Shown one piece after another: positions 9,601 to 18,246 of a DNA stretch of 64,000 nucleotides. How positions within the stretch are numbered: the stretch's first letter is position 1; each line of letters begins with the position of its first letter. The notes beneath the pieces are model-generated. The model worked only from the letters and a program-made list of their open reading frames with translations. It did no database searches and was not told the DNA's origin. Source of the DNA: Nostoc sp. PCC 7107. GTDB lineage: Bacteria; Cyanobacteriota; Cyanobacteriia; Cyanobacteriales; Nostocaceae. Made by a program: the position numbers and the translations under genes. The stretch covers positions 2,870,501 through 2,934,500 of the forward strand of contig NC_019676.1 in the NCBI RefSeq assembly GCF_000316625.1, given 5' to 3'.

Positions 9601-9907
9601 TTTCGAGAATTTGGGTTGGTAAGGCGATGATGTGAGAATATGTAGGTAAACTGGCTTCAGGTGGTTTTGTGGTTTTGCGCGATCGCGGTTGAGTTTGTGC
9701 CTGCTGTTGTTTACTGCTGGTAATTGCTATATTCTTTGCTGCTAACCACTCACTCAACTCCACTCCTGTCATTGCTAATGGATGTTGTGGTATTTCTGGA
9801 GATTGAGTTATATCCCAATTAACTTGCGGCGATCGCCAAGTTTCTCCCCAGATAAATAAACAACTATTTTGATTTTTTCTGACCCAACTGCCGTGTAAAA
9901 TCGCCAT
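6695..9907 (-). CDS. SNF2-family DEAD/DEAH-box helicase
   Basis: A 1070-residue ATP-dependent DNA translocase of the bacterial SNF2/HepA-like group. The C-terminal half has the helicase motifs in order: Walker A as ADDMGLGKT, the DEAQ box as VLDEAQNVKNP, motif III as TGTPVENR, and the helicase C-domain with LKAGGVGLNLTRANHV and DRVFRIGQ. The N-terminal 550 residues are the SNF2-associated domain usual in long bacterial members. The start at ATG 9907 gives MAILHGSWV. Function is probably DNA repair or remodelling of protein-DNA complexes, but substrates of this subgroup are not well defined. It forms a unit with the SWIM gene. Confidence 0.93.
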   Translation of the reverse strand: MAILHGSWVRKNQNSCLFIWGETWRSPQVNWDITQSPEIPQHPLAMTGVELSEWLAAKNIAITSSKQQQAQTQPRSRKTTKPPEASLPTYSHIIALPTQILENTKDKTFNLLPVHSASQDLESGASPYLQPWQVAGFCLNTSEAIKFLQSLPLNITSGKDTFLAGDLRFWSQVARWSLDLISRSKFLPNIQQQADVTTDAGWQVLLDSAVDSTRLEKFAAKMPLACRTYQEIGNGDISVDLPESAQGLILEFLNSTIDVQVREMVGNQPIIEARVMAALPVSLRQWLQALTTASKTVVADVIGVERLEAALKAWTLPLQSEITGKPLFRTCFQLNSPGIGETEWTLAYFLQAADDPEFLLNAAIVWQNPVEQLNYHNRIIDKPQETFLRGLGLASRLYGAIAPSLETEYPQSCQLTPIQAYEFIKSVAWRLEDSGLGVILPPSLTNREGWANRLGLKITAETPKKQKERLGLQSLLNFQWQLAIGGQTISKTEFDRLVALNSPLVEINGEWVELRPQDIKTAQTFFASRKEQMALSLEDALHLSTGDTQVIEKLPVVSFEASGALQELIGALSNNQEIKPLPTPASFQGQLRPYQERGAAWLAFLERWGLGACLADDMGLGKTIELIAFVLYLKEQDLLEQPILLVCPTSVLGNWEREVRKFAPSLKVMQYHGDKRPKGKAFVEAVNQHNLIITSYSLIHRDVKLLQTISWQIIVLDEAQNVKNPDAKQSQAVRQLDATFRIALTGTPVENRLQELWSILDFLNPGYLGNKQFFQRRFAMPIEKYGDAASLNQLRSLVQPFILRRLKTDREIIQDLPDKQEMTVFCGLTTEQAALYQQAVDKSLVEIESAEGLQRRGMILALLTKLKQICNHPSQYLKETTLAQHNSGKLQCLEEMLDVAIAEGDRALIFTQFAEWGKLLKPHLEKQLGREVFFLYGSTGKKQREEMVDRFQHDPQGPPVMILSLKAGGVGLNLTRANHVFHFDRWWNPAIENQATDRVFRIGQTRNVQVHKFVCTGTLEEKIHDMIESKKQLAEQVVSAGEEWLTELDTDQLRNLLILDRNALIDEDGE

Positions 9908-10547
9908 TTTTAACTACTCAAATTTTGACCAAACTAAATATTTTTAATAATGCGGATGATTGCCCTTTATTGTGGCTAGATTAATTCTGCTAATTTTTAC
10001 TTTTATTTCAGATTCCGGGACATTGATAAATTATTAAATTATCCACAAATACCATTTAAATAGCTGCTAAAAATTTCATTGCGCATGATAAATAATTGCT
10101 GGCTTAGTGATTCAATAGATATTAATTTTGTTGAGGTTAGTGCAGCTATTTTTGTAACGTTGGTACTATTGTACAACTAGGTTTACATACTGGTGAAAGA
10201 TTGTTTCCCTCTAATTTTAATGATGATTTAAGAAATGTCTCATTCCGTTGAGGAGTTGTAAAAAAATCTACTTTGTATTCCTTGGTTCCACCAGTATTGG
10301 ATAAATTACATAGATTGTTATATATGCAATTTGTAGACTTTTGAGTATGATTAGGCATATTCTACCTGTGACAATCCTAAAAGATAAGCAAGCCGTCAAA
10401 TTTACTGCCGCTTGATGAGTAAACATGTAATATATTTGGCAGGAAATAACTTGTTGATCTTTGTATGTAACAGAAGCCAGCCAGAGTGCATAAATGTTAG
10501 GATTGCCACAGAGAGAGAATAGTGTGCATAGAAGGAAAAAAAACTGA
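9908..10547. other. Long spacer between the SNF2 gene and pnp
   Basis: About 640 nt of A/T-rich DNA between divergent genes, which must contain both promoters. A 70-codon open frame on the minus strand (10146-10358) has no recognisable domain, unusual composition and no good ribosome site, so it is not called. No hairpin or repeat of note was found. Confidence 0.6.
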
Positions 10548-12704
10548 ATGGCAGAAGTTGAAAAGTCAATATCCTTTGATGGACGGGATATTCGACTGAA
10601 GTTAGGCCTACTAGCACCCCAAGCTGGTGGGTCAGTTTTGATAGAATCCGGGGACACAGCTGTTTTGGTAACAGCTACGAGATCACAAGCCAGAGAAGGC
10701 ATTGATTTTCTTCCTCTCACAGTAGATTACGAAGAAAGACTTTATGCAGCAGGTAGAATTCCTGGTGGGATTATGCGCCGGGAAGGTCGTCCACCGGAAA
10801 AAGCAATTCTCACCAGCCGTCTGATAGACCGTCCTCTGCGTCCTCTGTTCCCTTCATGGTTGCGGGATGACCTGCAAGTCATCGCTTTAACATTATCAAT
10901 GGATGAGTTAGTACCGCCTGATGTTCTAGCAGTCACAGGTGCTTCCATCGCTACGTTGCTGGCTCAGATTCCCTTTAACGGGCCAATGGCAGCCGTGCGG
11001 GTAGGGTTAGTAGGAGATGATTTCATTATTAATCCTACTTATGCAGAAATTGAAGCTGGCGATTTAGACTTGATTGTAGCGGGTTCGCCAGAAGGCGTAA
11101 TCATGATTGAGGCAGGAGCCAATCAGCTGCCAGAGCGAGATATTATCGAAGCGATTGATTTTGGCTATGAAGCGGTACGCGATTTAATTAAGGCGCAGCA
11201 AGATATCATTGCCGACTTGGGTTTGCAAATAATTCACCAAGCACCACCAGAGGTAGACCAGACCCTGGAAAATTATATTCGCGATCGCGCCAATGACGAG
11301 ATTAAGAAAATTCTGTCTCAATTTACATTCACTAAACCCGAACGCGATGCAGCTTTAGATGTAGTTAAAGATACTATCCAAACGGCGATCGCTGAACTAC
11401 CAGAAGAAGATCCCGTTCGCCTAGCTGCGACGAGTGATCCCAAAGCACTTGGTAAGACTTTTAAAGAAATCACCAAATATTTCATGCGCCGTCAAATCGT
11501 GGAAGATAATATCCGCGTTGATGGTCGCAAACTTGATGAAGTACGTCCTGTTTCTTGTCAAGTTAGTGTCTTACCAAAACGCGTCCACGGTAGTGGTTTA
11601 TTTAACCGCGGGCTAACTCAGGTATTATCCAACTGTACCCTTGGTACTCCTGGTGATGCCCAGAACCTCAATGATGACCTGCAAACAGACCAATCCAAGC
11701 GCTACCTGCACCATTACAACTTCCCTCCCTTCTCCGTTGGCGAAACCAAGCCAATGCGTGCGCCTGGTAGACGGGAAATCGGTCACGGAGCTTTAGCAGA
11801 ACGGGCTATTTTGCCAATACTGCCACCCAAAGAACAATTTCCTTACGTGATTCGGATCGTTTCAGAAGTACTTTCTTCCAACGGTTCCACCTCAATGGGT
11901 TCAGTCTGCGGTTCTACCCTCGCCCTCATGGATGCTGGTGTACCGATTATCAAACCCGTCAGCGGTGCGGCAATGGGTCTGATTAAAGAAGGTGATGAAG
12001 TCCGCGTTTTGACTGATATTCAAGGCATTGAAGACTTCCTCGGTGACATGGACTTCAAGGTTGCCGGCACAGATAGCGGAATTACAGCCTTACAAATGGA
12101 TATGAAAATCTCTGGTTTGTCTTTGGAAACCATAGCCCAAGCCATTCACCAAGCCAAAGATGCACGGTTGCACATCTTGGAGAAAATGCTCCAAACTATC
12201 GACCAACCACGCACAGAAACATCACCCTACGCGCCCCGACTGCTGACTATCAAGATTGACCCAGACATGATTGGTTTAGTCATCGGCCCTGGCGGTAAGA
12301 CAATTAAAGGTATCACCGAAGAAACTGGTGCCAAAATCGACATTGAAGATGATGGTACTGTTACCATATCTGCCGTTGATGAAAGCAAAGCCAAAAAAGC
12401 CCGGAACATCATCCAAGGGATGACCCGCAAGCTGCATGAAGGGGATGTCTACGCAGGTCGCGTTACGCGAATTATCCCAATAGGTGCATTTGTAGAATTC
12501 CTACCCGGTAAGGAAGGGATGATCCACATTTCTCAACTTGCTGACTACCGCGTTGGTAAAGTTGAAGATGAAGTCGCAGTTGGTGATGAAGTGATTGTCA
12601 AAGTGCGCGAGATTGACGGTAAAGGACGAATCAATCTCACACGTTTGGGTATCCATCCAGACCAAGCAGCTGCGGCGAGAGAAGCTGCGGCAGTAAATCG
12701 ATAA
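10548..12704 (+). CDS. pnp: Polynucleotide phosphorylase
   Basis: A 3'-to-5' phosphorolytic exoribonuclease that degrades RNA and adds heteropolymeric tails, the main polyadenylating activity in cyanobacteria. The 718 residues carry two RNase PH domains (about 10-230 and 315-540) separated by a helical linker, then a KH domain with [20 protein letters not shown] near 560-610, and an S1 domain near 620-690 ([18 protein letters not shown]). The second PH core shows the phosphate-binding region [14 protein letters not shown]. Length and order are complete. The ATG at 10548 follows an A-rich leader (gaaggaaaaa) that serves as a weak ribosome site. Confidence 0.98.
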   Translation: MAEVEKSISFDGRDIRLKLGLLAPQAGGSVLIESGDTAVLVTATRSQAREGIDFLPLTVDYEERLYAAGRIPGGIMRREGRPPEKAILTSRLIDRPLRPLFPSWLRDDLQVIALTLSMDELVPPDVLAVTGASIATLLAQIPFNGPMAAVRVGLVGDDFIINPTYAEIEAGDLDLIVAGSPEGVIMIEAGANQLPERDIIEAIDFGYEAVRDLIKAQQDIIADLGLQIIHQAPPEVDQTLENYIRDRANDEIKKILSQFTFTKPERDAALDVVKDTIQTAIAELPEEDPVRLAATSDPKALGKTFKEITKYFMRRQIVEDNIRVDGRKLDEVRPVSCQVSVLPKRVHGSGLFNRGLTQVLSNCTLGTPGDAQNLNDDLQTDQSKRYLHHYNFPPFSVGETKPMRAPGRREIGHGALAERAILPILPPKEQFPYVIRIVSEVLSSNGSTSMGSVCGSTLALMDAGVPIIKPVSGAAMGLIKEGDEVRVLTDIQGIEDFLGDMDFKVAGTDSGITALQMDMKISGLSLETIAQAIHQAKDARLHILEKMLQTIDQPRTETSPYAPRLLTIKIDPDMIGLVIGPGGKTIKGITEETGAKIDIEDDGTVTISAVDESKAKKARNIIQGMTRKLHEGDVYAGRVTRIIPIGAFVEFLPGKEGMIHISQLADYRVGKVEDEVAVGDEVIVKVREIDGKGRINLTRLGIHPDQAAAAREAAAVNR

Positions 12705-12738
12705 ATCGATTTGGGATTTTAGATATTCTCTAAAATCC

Positions 12739-12775
12739 GCGATGCCTTTGTTGTAGGCATCGCCGTAGCTTTTTT
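12739..12775 (+). terminator. Terminator of pnp
   Basis: Perfect 8-bp stem GCGATGCC (12739-12746) and GGCATCGC (12756-12763), with a run of T's shortly after, about 35 nt beyond the pnp stop. Confidence 0.8.
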
Positions 12776-12839
12776 AAAAGTTTTGTGCAAGTCAAAGGAA
12801 CCGTATGAAGAAATTTGCGGTTACATAAAAATAAAAAAT

Positions 12840-12910
12840 GAGCCGAATGAGTCAACTCGCGGCTATTAAAACAAAGCCTGCCTATCGCGCTTCGCGCACC
12901 ACGCAGGCTA
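12840..12910. repeat. Tandem palindromic repeats between pnp and the sensor kinase
   Basis: Two adjacent inverted repeats lie between convergent genes. One is AGCCG ... CGGCT with inner GAGT/ACTC (about 12841-12864). The other is GCCTGC ... GCAGGC with a CGCGC-TTCG-like centre (about 12876-12907). They resemble dispersed cyanobacterial palindromes and may also act as terminators for the leftward kinase gene. Confidence 0.55.
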
Positions 12911-12986
12911 AATAATATTACAAAATTTTCCAGTCTGGAACGATAGATTTTTTTTGATGGTGGGTAGCTTGGTTGGGAAACTCATG

Positions 12987-14330
12987 TTATCTGGGTAATT
13001 GAACTATAAAAGTACTACCATTACCCAATTCACTTTGTAGATTTAATTTGCCTTGATGTGCTTGAACAATTGCTTGAACAATAGCTAATCCTAATCCAGA
13101 ACCACCAGTGTTACGAGAGCGATCGCTACTTACTCGATAAAAGCGATCAAAAATTCTAGTCAGTTCATGTTGTGGAATACCAATGCCTGTATCTTGGACT
13201 TTAATGATAGCATAATTATCATTGTGTTCTAAGATAACTGTTACTTCCCCTCCTTTGGGTGTGTATTGAATTGCATTGACAATTAAGTTGGAAACCAACC
13301 GATAAAACTGATCGGAATTCCCCATAATATTCAGATTCTGCTGAACTCGAATTGAAGATATCAGCTTTACCTCTGCGGCATTTGCCATCGCTTCAAATTC
13401 TTCAATTAAATCGCTAACAATATCATTTAAACAACAAACTTCGTGCTGTAACTTTTGAGCTTGCCTATCTAAACGTGCTAACATCAATAAGTCAACAACT
13501 AAAGTTGTTAACCTCTGATTTTGACGCTGTATAGTTTGCAATATATCTCGTGTTTCTTGTTCATCTATTTCTGGCATTAAAAGTGCTGATTCTACAGTTG
13601 CACTTGTCGCAGCTAAAGGCGTTCGTAATTCATGTGCGGCATCGGCTGTAAACTGTTGAATTTGTCGATATGATTGATAAATTGGCTGCATCGCTAATCC
13701 TGACAACCACCAACTGGCACCTGCAATCATAACCATAGCCATCGGCAGCCCTAATATCAAAATTAGCTTGACACTATCCAAATAGTGATTAAACTCTTCT
13801 AGACTTCGCCCTACTTGCATGTATCCCCAATCCTGATAATTTTGGGTATGCAGAGATAGAGTAATTTGATGATATTCGTTGCCTTTGCTATCTTTGAGAA
13901 ATTGCCAAGTTTTTTGATTAAAAATATTAGGTAATCCCTCTGGATAATAACCAGCATTAGCAATTAAATTTCCTGAACTATCAAAAAATCGTATATAGTA
14001 GCTAGTCTTAGTCACAATACCAAGAAGATGACGTTTAGGATGCGGCTGTTCTTGAATACAATTAGTAGCCCCAATTCTACAGTTACCTGTATTTGGAAAT
14101 AACTGATTTACTAATGGTTCTAAACGTCCAGGTGACTGAAGTTTTAGTTCAATACTGTCGTGCAGTGTCCCAGCTACAGTCTCAATTTCATTGTCTAAAG
14201 CTACCACATGAGCATGAAACACAGACCTGTAAAAGCCAAAGGCACATAGGCTTAAAATCAAACCCATAACAATAGCGTAATACAGAGCTAAACGAACACG
14301 GGTAAGCCTAAACAATTTATTTTGATTCAT
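12987..14330 (-). CDS. Two-component sensor histidine kinase (RppB/NrsS-like)
   Basis: A membrane kinase that senses an outside signal and phosphorylates the response regulator encoded just upstream. Start MNQNKLFRL at 14330 is preferred; an earlier frame start would lie deep inside the regulator gene. It has a first membrane helix (about 12-35), an extracytoplasmic domain with two closely spaced cysteines (GNCRIGATNC), a second helix around 180-205, and a HisKA domain with FTADAAHELRTPLA whose His is the phosphorylation site. The catalytic domain follows with NLIVNAIQYTP, VQDTGIGIP and GGSGLGLAIVQ. Its start overlaps the regulator stop by 14 nt, so they are co-translated. The metal-sensing kinases RppB/NrsS are the nearest type I know, but the ligand is not shown here. 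Confidence 0.92.
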   Translation of the reverse strand: MNQNKLFRLTRVRLALYYAIVMGLILSLCAFGFYRSVFHAHVVALDNEIETVAGTLHDSIELKLQSPGRLEPLVNQLFPNTGNCRIGATNCIQEQPHPKRHLLGIVTKTSYYIRFFDSSGNLIANAGYYPEGLPNIFNQKTWQFLKDSKGNEYHQITLSLHTQNYQDWGYMQVGRSLEEFNHYLDSVKLILILGLPMAMVMIAGASWWLSGLAMQPIYQSYRQIQQFTADAAHELRTPLAATSATVESALLMPEIDEQETRDILQTIQRQNQRLTTLVVDLLMLARLDRQAQKLQHEVCCLNDIVSDLIEEFEAMANAAEVKLISSIRVQQNLNIMGNSDQFYRLVSNLIVNAIQYTPKGGEVTVILEHNDNYAIIKVQDTGIGIPQHELTRIFDRFYRVSSDRSRNTGGSGLGLAIVQAIVQAHQGKLNLQSELGNGSTFIVQLPR

Positions 14331-15021
14331 CTGAGAACTTAAGACGATACCCCATACCGTGCAAAGTTTCAATTGGATTAGGACAGTCGTTACTCGTGAG
14401 TTTACGACGTAACAAACGTATTTGCGCTGCCACTACATTACTGCGAGACTCCGCATTAACTTCCCAAATTTGATTACGAATTTGCTCAGTCGTAACAATC
14501 TGATTAGGATGGTTCATGAAATATTCCAATAGTTGGAATTCTTTATTAGTTAATGGAATGCTTTGCTGTTCACCTGTTGTATTTTGTCTAACAACTGTAC
14601 TGTTGCCACAATCTAGAGTCAAATTACCAACAGTTAATTGTTGAGGTTGTAAGTGTGGAGAACGACGCTGTAAAGCCCGCAATCTTGCCAGCAGTTCCAC
14701 CATACCGAAGGGTTTTACTAAGTAGTCATCAGCACCTGCATCTAGTCCGGCAACTTTATCTTCCATTCTATCTTTAGCAGTTAGCATCAGGATAGGAAGA
14801 GGATTACCTTTATAACGCATTCTTTTACACAATTCTAAACCACTAATTCCTGGAAGCATCCAATCAAGAATCGCTACTGTATATTGCGCCGAACTATTTT
14901 CTAAGTAAGTCCATGCGTCATTCCCATCCATAACCCAGTCAACTAGGTACTTTTGTTGATTTAAAGTACGCTTAATAGCAGCCCCCAAATCCGGCTCATC
15001 TTCAACTAGTAGCACCCTCAT
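14317..15021 (-). CDS. OmpR-family response regulator (RppA/NrsR-like)
   Basis: A DNA-binding regulator, phosphorylated by the overlapping downstream kinase. The receiver domain starts MRVLLVEDEPDLG, with the phospho-acceptor Asp in VAILDWMLPG and the conserved Lys in DDYLVKPFG. The C-terminal winged helix shows NKEFQLLEYFMNHPNQ and VVAAQIRLLRRKL. The start at 15021 places the receiver at the N-terminus as in relatives; an upstream start at 15069 would add 16 residues. A TTTCAT-N5-TTTCAT direct repeat 93-109 nt upstream of this start, in the orientation of this gene, suggests autoregulation. An equal box faces the divergent SbnA-like gene. Confidence 0.93.
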   Translation of the reverse strand: MRVLLVEDEPDLGAAIKRTLNQQKYLVDWVMDGNDAWTYLENSSAQYTVAILDWMLPGISGLELCKRMRYKGNPLPILMLTAKDRMEDKVAGLDAGADDYLVKPFGMVELLARLRALQRRSPHLQPQQLTVGNLTLDCGNSTVVRQNTTGEQQSIPLTNKEFQLLEYFMNHPNQIVTTEQIRNQIWEVNAESRSNVVAAQIRLLRRKLTSNDCPNPIETLHGMGYRLKFSDESK

Positions 15022-15113
15022 ATCAAATTGGGTATTTAAAAGTTCTTTATAAGTTTGTAATTTTAGCATAGTTCCCCATAGGGATACCCCTATTAATAGG
15101 GTTGCAGAAATTT

Positions 15114-15130
15114 ATGAAATTAGGATGAAA
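15114..15130 (-). promoter_or_regulatory. Response-regulator box (TTTCAT-N5-TTTCAT) of the two-component operon
   Basis: Read on the minus strand this is TTTCAT, five bases, TTTCAT: an 11-bp-spaced direct repeat typical of OmpR/PhoB-type regulators. Fifteen bases further downstream is TATTAAT, a good -10 candidate, set in the perfect palindrome CCCTATTAATAGGG (15088-15101). No good -35 is visible, as expected for an activator-dependent promoter. Confidence 0.65.
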
Positions 15131-15219
15131 ATATTAGATATTTTATGTTTCAAGTCAATTAATTAACAAAAACAATAATACCTACTGATTTTTATGGAGT
15201 TTCAAGATTCAATAAAAAA

Positions 15220-15236
15220 TTTCATCTTGATTTCAT
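15220..15236 (+). promoter_or_regulatory. Response-regulator box (TTTCAT-N5-TTTCAT) facing the SbnA-like gene
   Basis: On the plus strand TTTCAT (15220-15225), five bases, TTTCAT (15231-15236). Exactly 15 bases later comes TAAAAAT (15252-15258), the same geometry as the box on the other strand. The start of the SbnA-like gene is about 290 nt downstream, so the 5' untranslated region would be long. Confidence 0.6.
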
Positions 15237-15522
15237 ATTTATCCTTCAACATAAAAATATGTCAATTCCGTAATGGATATCAATATTTTTATGGGCATAC
15301 TTGAAATGCTTACCTATATATTTATCGATTCCAACATAATTACTATTTATTTTTAAGCAAATTGAATAGATTCAAAAAGAAATGAACTATACAAGCAATA
15401 GTTATTCCTCTTGTTTTAAAGAAAACAATGTAGTGGTTATATTGCAATAAAATCAAATCCAATGAACAAGTTCATATAGCTATGAGAATTTGTAATAATT
15501 TTTAAATTTTTGGGTAATTAAT
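15237..15522 (+). other. Long A/T-rich leader before the SbnA-like gene
   Basis: No solid gene. A 27-codon hydrophobic open frame (ATG 15273 to TAA 15354) lies right after the predicted promoter but has no ribosome site, so it is only noted. The rest is A/T-rich without clear hairpins. Confidence 0.4.
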
Positions 15523-16620
15523 ATGAATTATTTGGCAAAATCTTCATTCTTGGAAAGCGTTTTCAGCCCTCAGTGGAGCAACCATAGTAAATGGAAAAAT
15601 ACTACGGCTACTGATGTTACCCAGGCTTTAGGTAATGTTCCGATTGTCAAACTCAGAAATATTTCTCCTGTCTGTGCGATCGCAGAATGCTTCTTGAAAT
15701 TGGAAAGTTGTAATCCCGGTGGATCAATTAAGGAAAAAAATGCAGTTTACCTCGTGACGCGTGCAGAGGAGGAAGGGTTGCTTATACCTGGTGGTACGAT
15801 TATCGAGTCCAGCTCAGGAAATTTCGGTGTAGGATTGGCAATGGTAGGAGCAGTCCGAGGGTATCGAGTGATGATTGTCGTCGATGCGAAAACTCCTCCG
15901 CCCTTTAGGCGAATGTTGACAGCGTATGGTGCTGAACTTGTCGATGTCCCGCTACATGAAGCAGACGAATCGGGATCTATGCAAAAGGCACGAATGAAAC
16001 GGGCAAAAGAGCTTGCAGCCACTATTCCCGATGCTTGGTATCCATGTCAGCACTTGAATCCTTTGAATACTGAGGCACATTCGTATTACACTGCGCGGGA
16101 AATTGAAGCTCACTTTGCTGATGAGCTTGATGCTGTAGTAGTTGGTGTGAGTACGGCGGGACAAATAATGGGAATAGCTCGTTATCTGAAACCGCGATTC
16201 CCAAACATACGCATTGTTGGTGTTGATGTGGTGGGTTCAGTGATTATGGGAACGCCAGCAAAACCATACAAGATGACGGGCATTGGCTTATCTTTCTTTC
16301 CACCAAATCTCGATCTTTCGCTACTCGATCGCGCTTACATAGTACCAGAAGATTTAGCTTATTCAGTCTGTCACGCCCTTGCACGTCGTGAGGGATTGCT
16401 TCTGGGTGCATCAACAGGGGCAATTGTAGCTGGTGGCTTGCATCTGGCGCATGAACTGGGCGAGGGTGCGCGGATTCTGATGATCAATCCAGACCGAGGG
16501 GACAGATATCTTGAGACAGTGTATGATGCCGATTGGCTTGAGCGTCATGGATTTACTCTGAAACAACACTCACATCTTGAGGATGCGATCGCTTCACTAA
16601 CTCCCCTTTATTTTAAGTAG
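15523..16620 (+). CDS. PLP-dependent cysteine synthase-family enzyme, SbnA-like
   Basis: A fold-type II PLP enzyme that would catalyse beta-replacement on a serine derivative. The cofactor Lys is Lys70 in CNPGGSIKEKNA, the phosphate/substrate loop is ESSSGNFGVGLA, and the C-terminal PLP-contact region is LLLGASTGAIVAG. The NPGGSIKEK and ESSSGN motifs look more like SbnA, which joins O-phosphoserine and glutamate on the way to 2,3-diaminopropionate, than like housekeeping cysteine synthase. No SbnB-type dehydrogenase is nearby. At 365 residues it is somewhat longer than usual, with an extra N-terminal 30 residues. It is followed at once by an exporter gene and lies divergent from a two-component system. 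Product assignment is inference. Confidence 0.8.
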   Translation: MNYLAKSSFLESVFSPQWSNHSKWKNTTATDVTQALGNVPIVKLRNISPVCAIAECFLKLESCNPGGSIKEKNAVYLVTRAEEEGLLIPGGTIIESSSGNFGVGLAMVGAVRGYRVMIVVDAKTPPPFRRMLTAYGAELVDVPLHEADESGSMQKARMKRAKELAATIPDAWYPCQHLNPLNTEAHSYYTAREIEAHFADELDAVVVGVSTAGQIMGIARYLKPRFPNIRIVGVDVVGSVIMGTPAKPYKMTGIGLSFFPPNLDLSLLDRAYIVPEDLAYSVCHALARREGLLLGASTGAIVAGGLHLAHELGEGARILMINPDRGDRYLETVYDADWLERHGFTLKQHSHLEDAIASLTPLYFK

Positions 16621-16634
16621 TGCTGAAAAATAAC

Positions 16635-17963
16635 ATGAATACCTCACCCCAGCCCAAACAAGAAAGTAATCAAATAACTTCAGGGCGATCGCTGTTAGCA
16701 CTACTGACGCAGTTTATTCCACTTTCTTTATCTGATGTGGCAATGACTCTTGGAGATCCGCTTCAGACATCTGCACTCAGTCGCCTAGCCTTTCCGCAAG
16801 AGACATTAGCCGGAGTCGGGGTAGTCAAAGGAGTTGCTGTATTTCTGGAAAGCCCGATCATCATGATTCTTCATGCCTCAACTGCACTGGGAGGCCAAGC
16901 CAAATCTCGGCGCGCGCTTTGGCAGTTTACGATGATTGCGGGATTATCTCTAAGTGGTATCTTTCTGTTACTCACCTGGGAACCCTTGTATAACTGGCTA
17001 TTACTTGATGTATTCGGCGTGAGCGCATCAATTGCTGCACGAGGAAGAACTGCTTTTTTGTTGATGTTTCTGTGGCCTTTCGTGATTGCTTGGCGGCGAT
17101 TCTTTCAAGGGTTGCTAATTCGCGCTCAAAAGAGCATAGCTGTAGGTTGGGCAAGTGTAGCGCGATTGACTTGGGTAATTGTGTCGCTGGCAGTGGGAGT
17201 AACTTTACGGTTAGATGGCGCATTTTTAGCAGGTATCACCATGATGGGAGCCATACTCATTGAGGCGGTACTGGTTACATGGTTTTGTATGCGTCTTGGT
17301 GCTATTTCTATTCTTAACCAACAAGGATATTTTGAGACTAAGAAACTGCCTCAAACTTTGTCAGGAGTCAGCTTTTACTATCTTCCTTTAGCCTCTACCA
17401 TGCTTTTAGTATGGGGCGCAAGAGCCATACTTTTGAGTCTGATTGCTCGCGCATTCGATGGTAGTTTAGCACTTGCCGTTTGGCCTGCGGCCTGGGGGCT
17501 ACTGCTTTCAATCGCTAACGGTACACGTATGATTCAACAAGTGGTAATTTCTGCTTATGAAGAAACTTCCAAGCAAACACTTGCTGCTTTTGTAATTATT
17601 GTCGGGCTGAGTTTTACTTTGATACCGTTTTGGCTGGGGTATACAGACCAAGGATTATTTTTACTGGGTCAGTTTTTGGGAAATAATCCCTCTCTTGTAG
17701 AAGCATCTCGTCCAGTTATACAAATACTCTCATGTTTCCCCCTGCTCCTGGCTCTGCAAAATACTTTTCAGGGGCTACTTATTCACAAGGGCAAGAACTG
17801 GTTCATCAACTTGGCAACAGTAGTTGCTGCGACTTTTACTTTAGTAGTATGTGGAAGTTTGATTTTTACAAAACATAGCGGAGCTACTTCAGCAGCCTAT
17901 GGAATGCTTGCGGGTGTGATAAGTGAAATAATAGTGCTGTTTTTCGCACTTAAAAAGAAATAA
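16635..17963 (+). CDS. MATE/MOP-type multidrug or flippase-like exporter
   Basis: An integral membrane protein of about 442 residues with roughly 12 hydrophobic helices in two halves, the plan of MATE family transporters. These export small organic molecules in exchange for ions. The N-terminal region (LLALLTQFIPLSLSDVAMTLG) is atypical for classical NorM proteins, so a distinct MOP subfamily is possible. The ATG at 16635 lies 14 nt after the stop of the SbnA-like gene. A GTG at 16620 overlapping that stop by one base is an alternative that would couple translation. Neither start has a good ribosome site. The tight link suggests it exports the product of the PLP enzyme. Confidence 0.8.
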   Translation: MNTSPQPKQESNQITSGRSLLALLTQFIPLSLSDVAMTLGDPLQTSALSRLAFPQETLAGVGVVKGVAVFLESPIIMILHASTALGGQAKSRRALWQFTMIAGLSLSGIFLLLTWEPLYNWLLLDVFGVSASIAARGRTAFLLMFLWPFVIAWRRFFQGLLIRAQKSIAVGWASVARLTWVIVSLAVGVTLRLDGAFLAGITMMGAILIEAVLVTWFCMRLGAISILNQQGYFETKKLPQTLSGVSFYYLPLASTMLLVWGARAILLSLIARAFDGSLALAVWPAAWGLLLSIANGTRMIQQVVISAYEETSKQTLAAFVIIVGLSFTLIPFWLGYTDQGLFLLGQFLGNNPSLVEASRPVIQILSCFPLLLALQNTFQGLLIHKGKNWFINLATVVAATFTLVVCGSLIFTKHSGATSAAYGMLAGVISEIIVLFFALKKK

Positions 17964-17980
17964 CTGGATTCATTTTTACT

Positions 17981-18036
17981 AGCAACTATGGCACTATTAA
18001 TAGGCAACAAAAAGCATGGTGGAACACATAGTTGCT
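17981..18036 (+). terminator. Inverted repeat after the exporter gene
   Basis: Perfect 10-bp inverted repeat AGCAACTATG (17981-17990) and CATAGTTGCT (18027-18036) with a 36-nt loop. It lies 18 nt after the stop. It could stabilise or end the transcript; the long loop and missing T-run make a standard terminator doubtful. The rest of the spacer up to 18246 shows nothing clear. Confidence 0.35.
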
Positions 18037-18246
18037 AACACAACCTAAAACAAATTCTTCTATACTATAAAACCAACACCGCCGTCCAATTACCATCCAG
18101 TCTGTTTAGCCGCTACTTCAGTCGTTCGGCTTAGTACCCAAAAATAAATACTCACTTTGGTCAGTTTGTCGAATTACGCTAAGTTTGGTAAATAAAAGAA
18201 ATAGACTATATTGTTTGCTTTTATTCCACACTTTATCTAAAGCATT

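Noticed and set aside
10146-10358. 70-codon minus-strand frame before pnp
   Set aside because: No recognisable motif, no ribosome site, and low-complexity translation; treated as spacer.
15273-15356. 27-codon hydrophobic frame right after the predicted box promoter of the SbnA-like gene
   Set aside because: No ribosome site and A/T-rich DNA gives hydrophobic frames by chance; possible leader peptide but unsupported.
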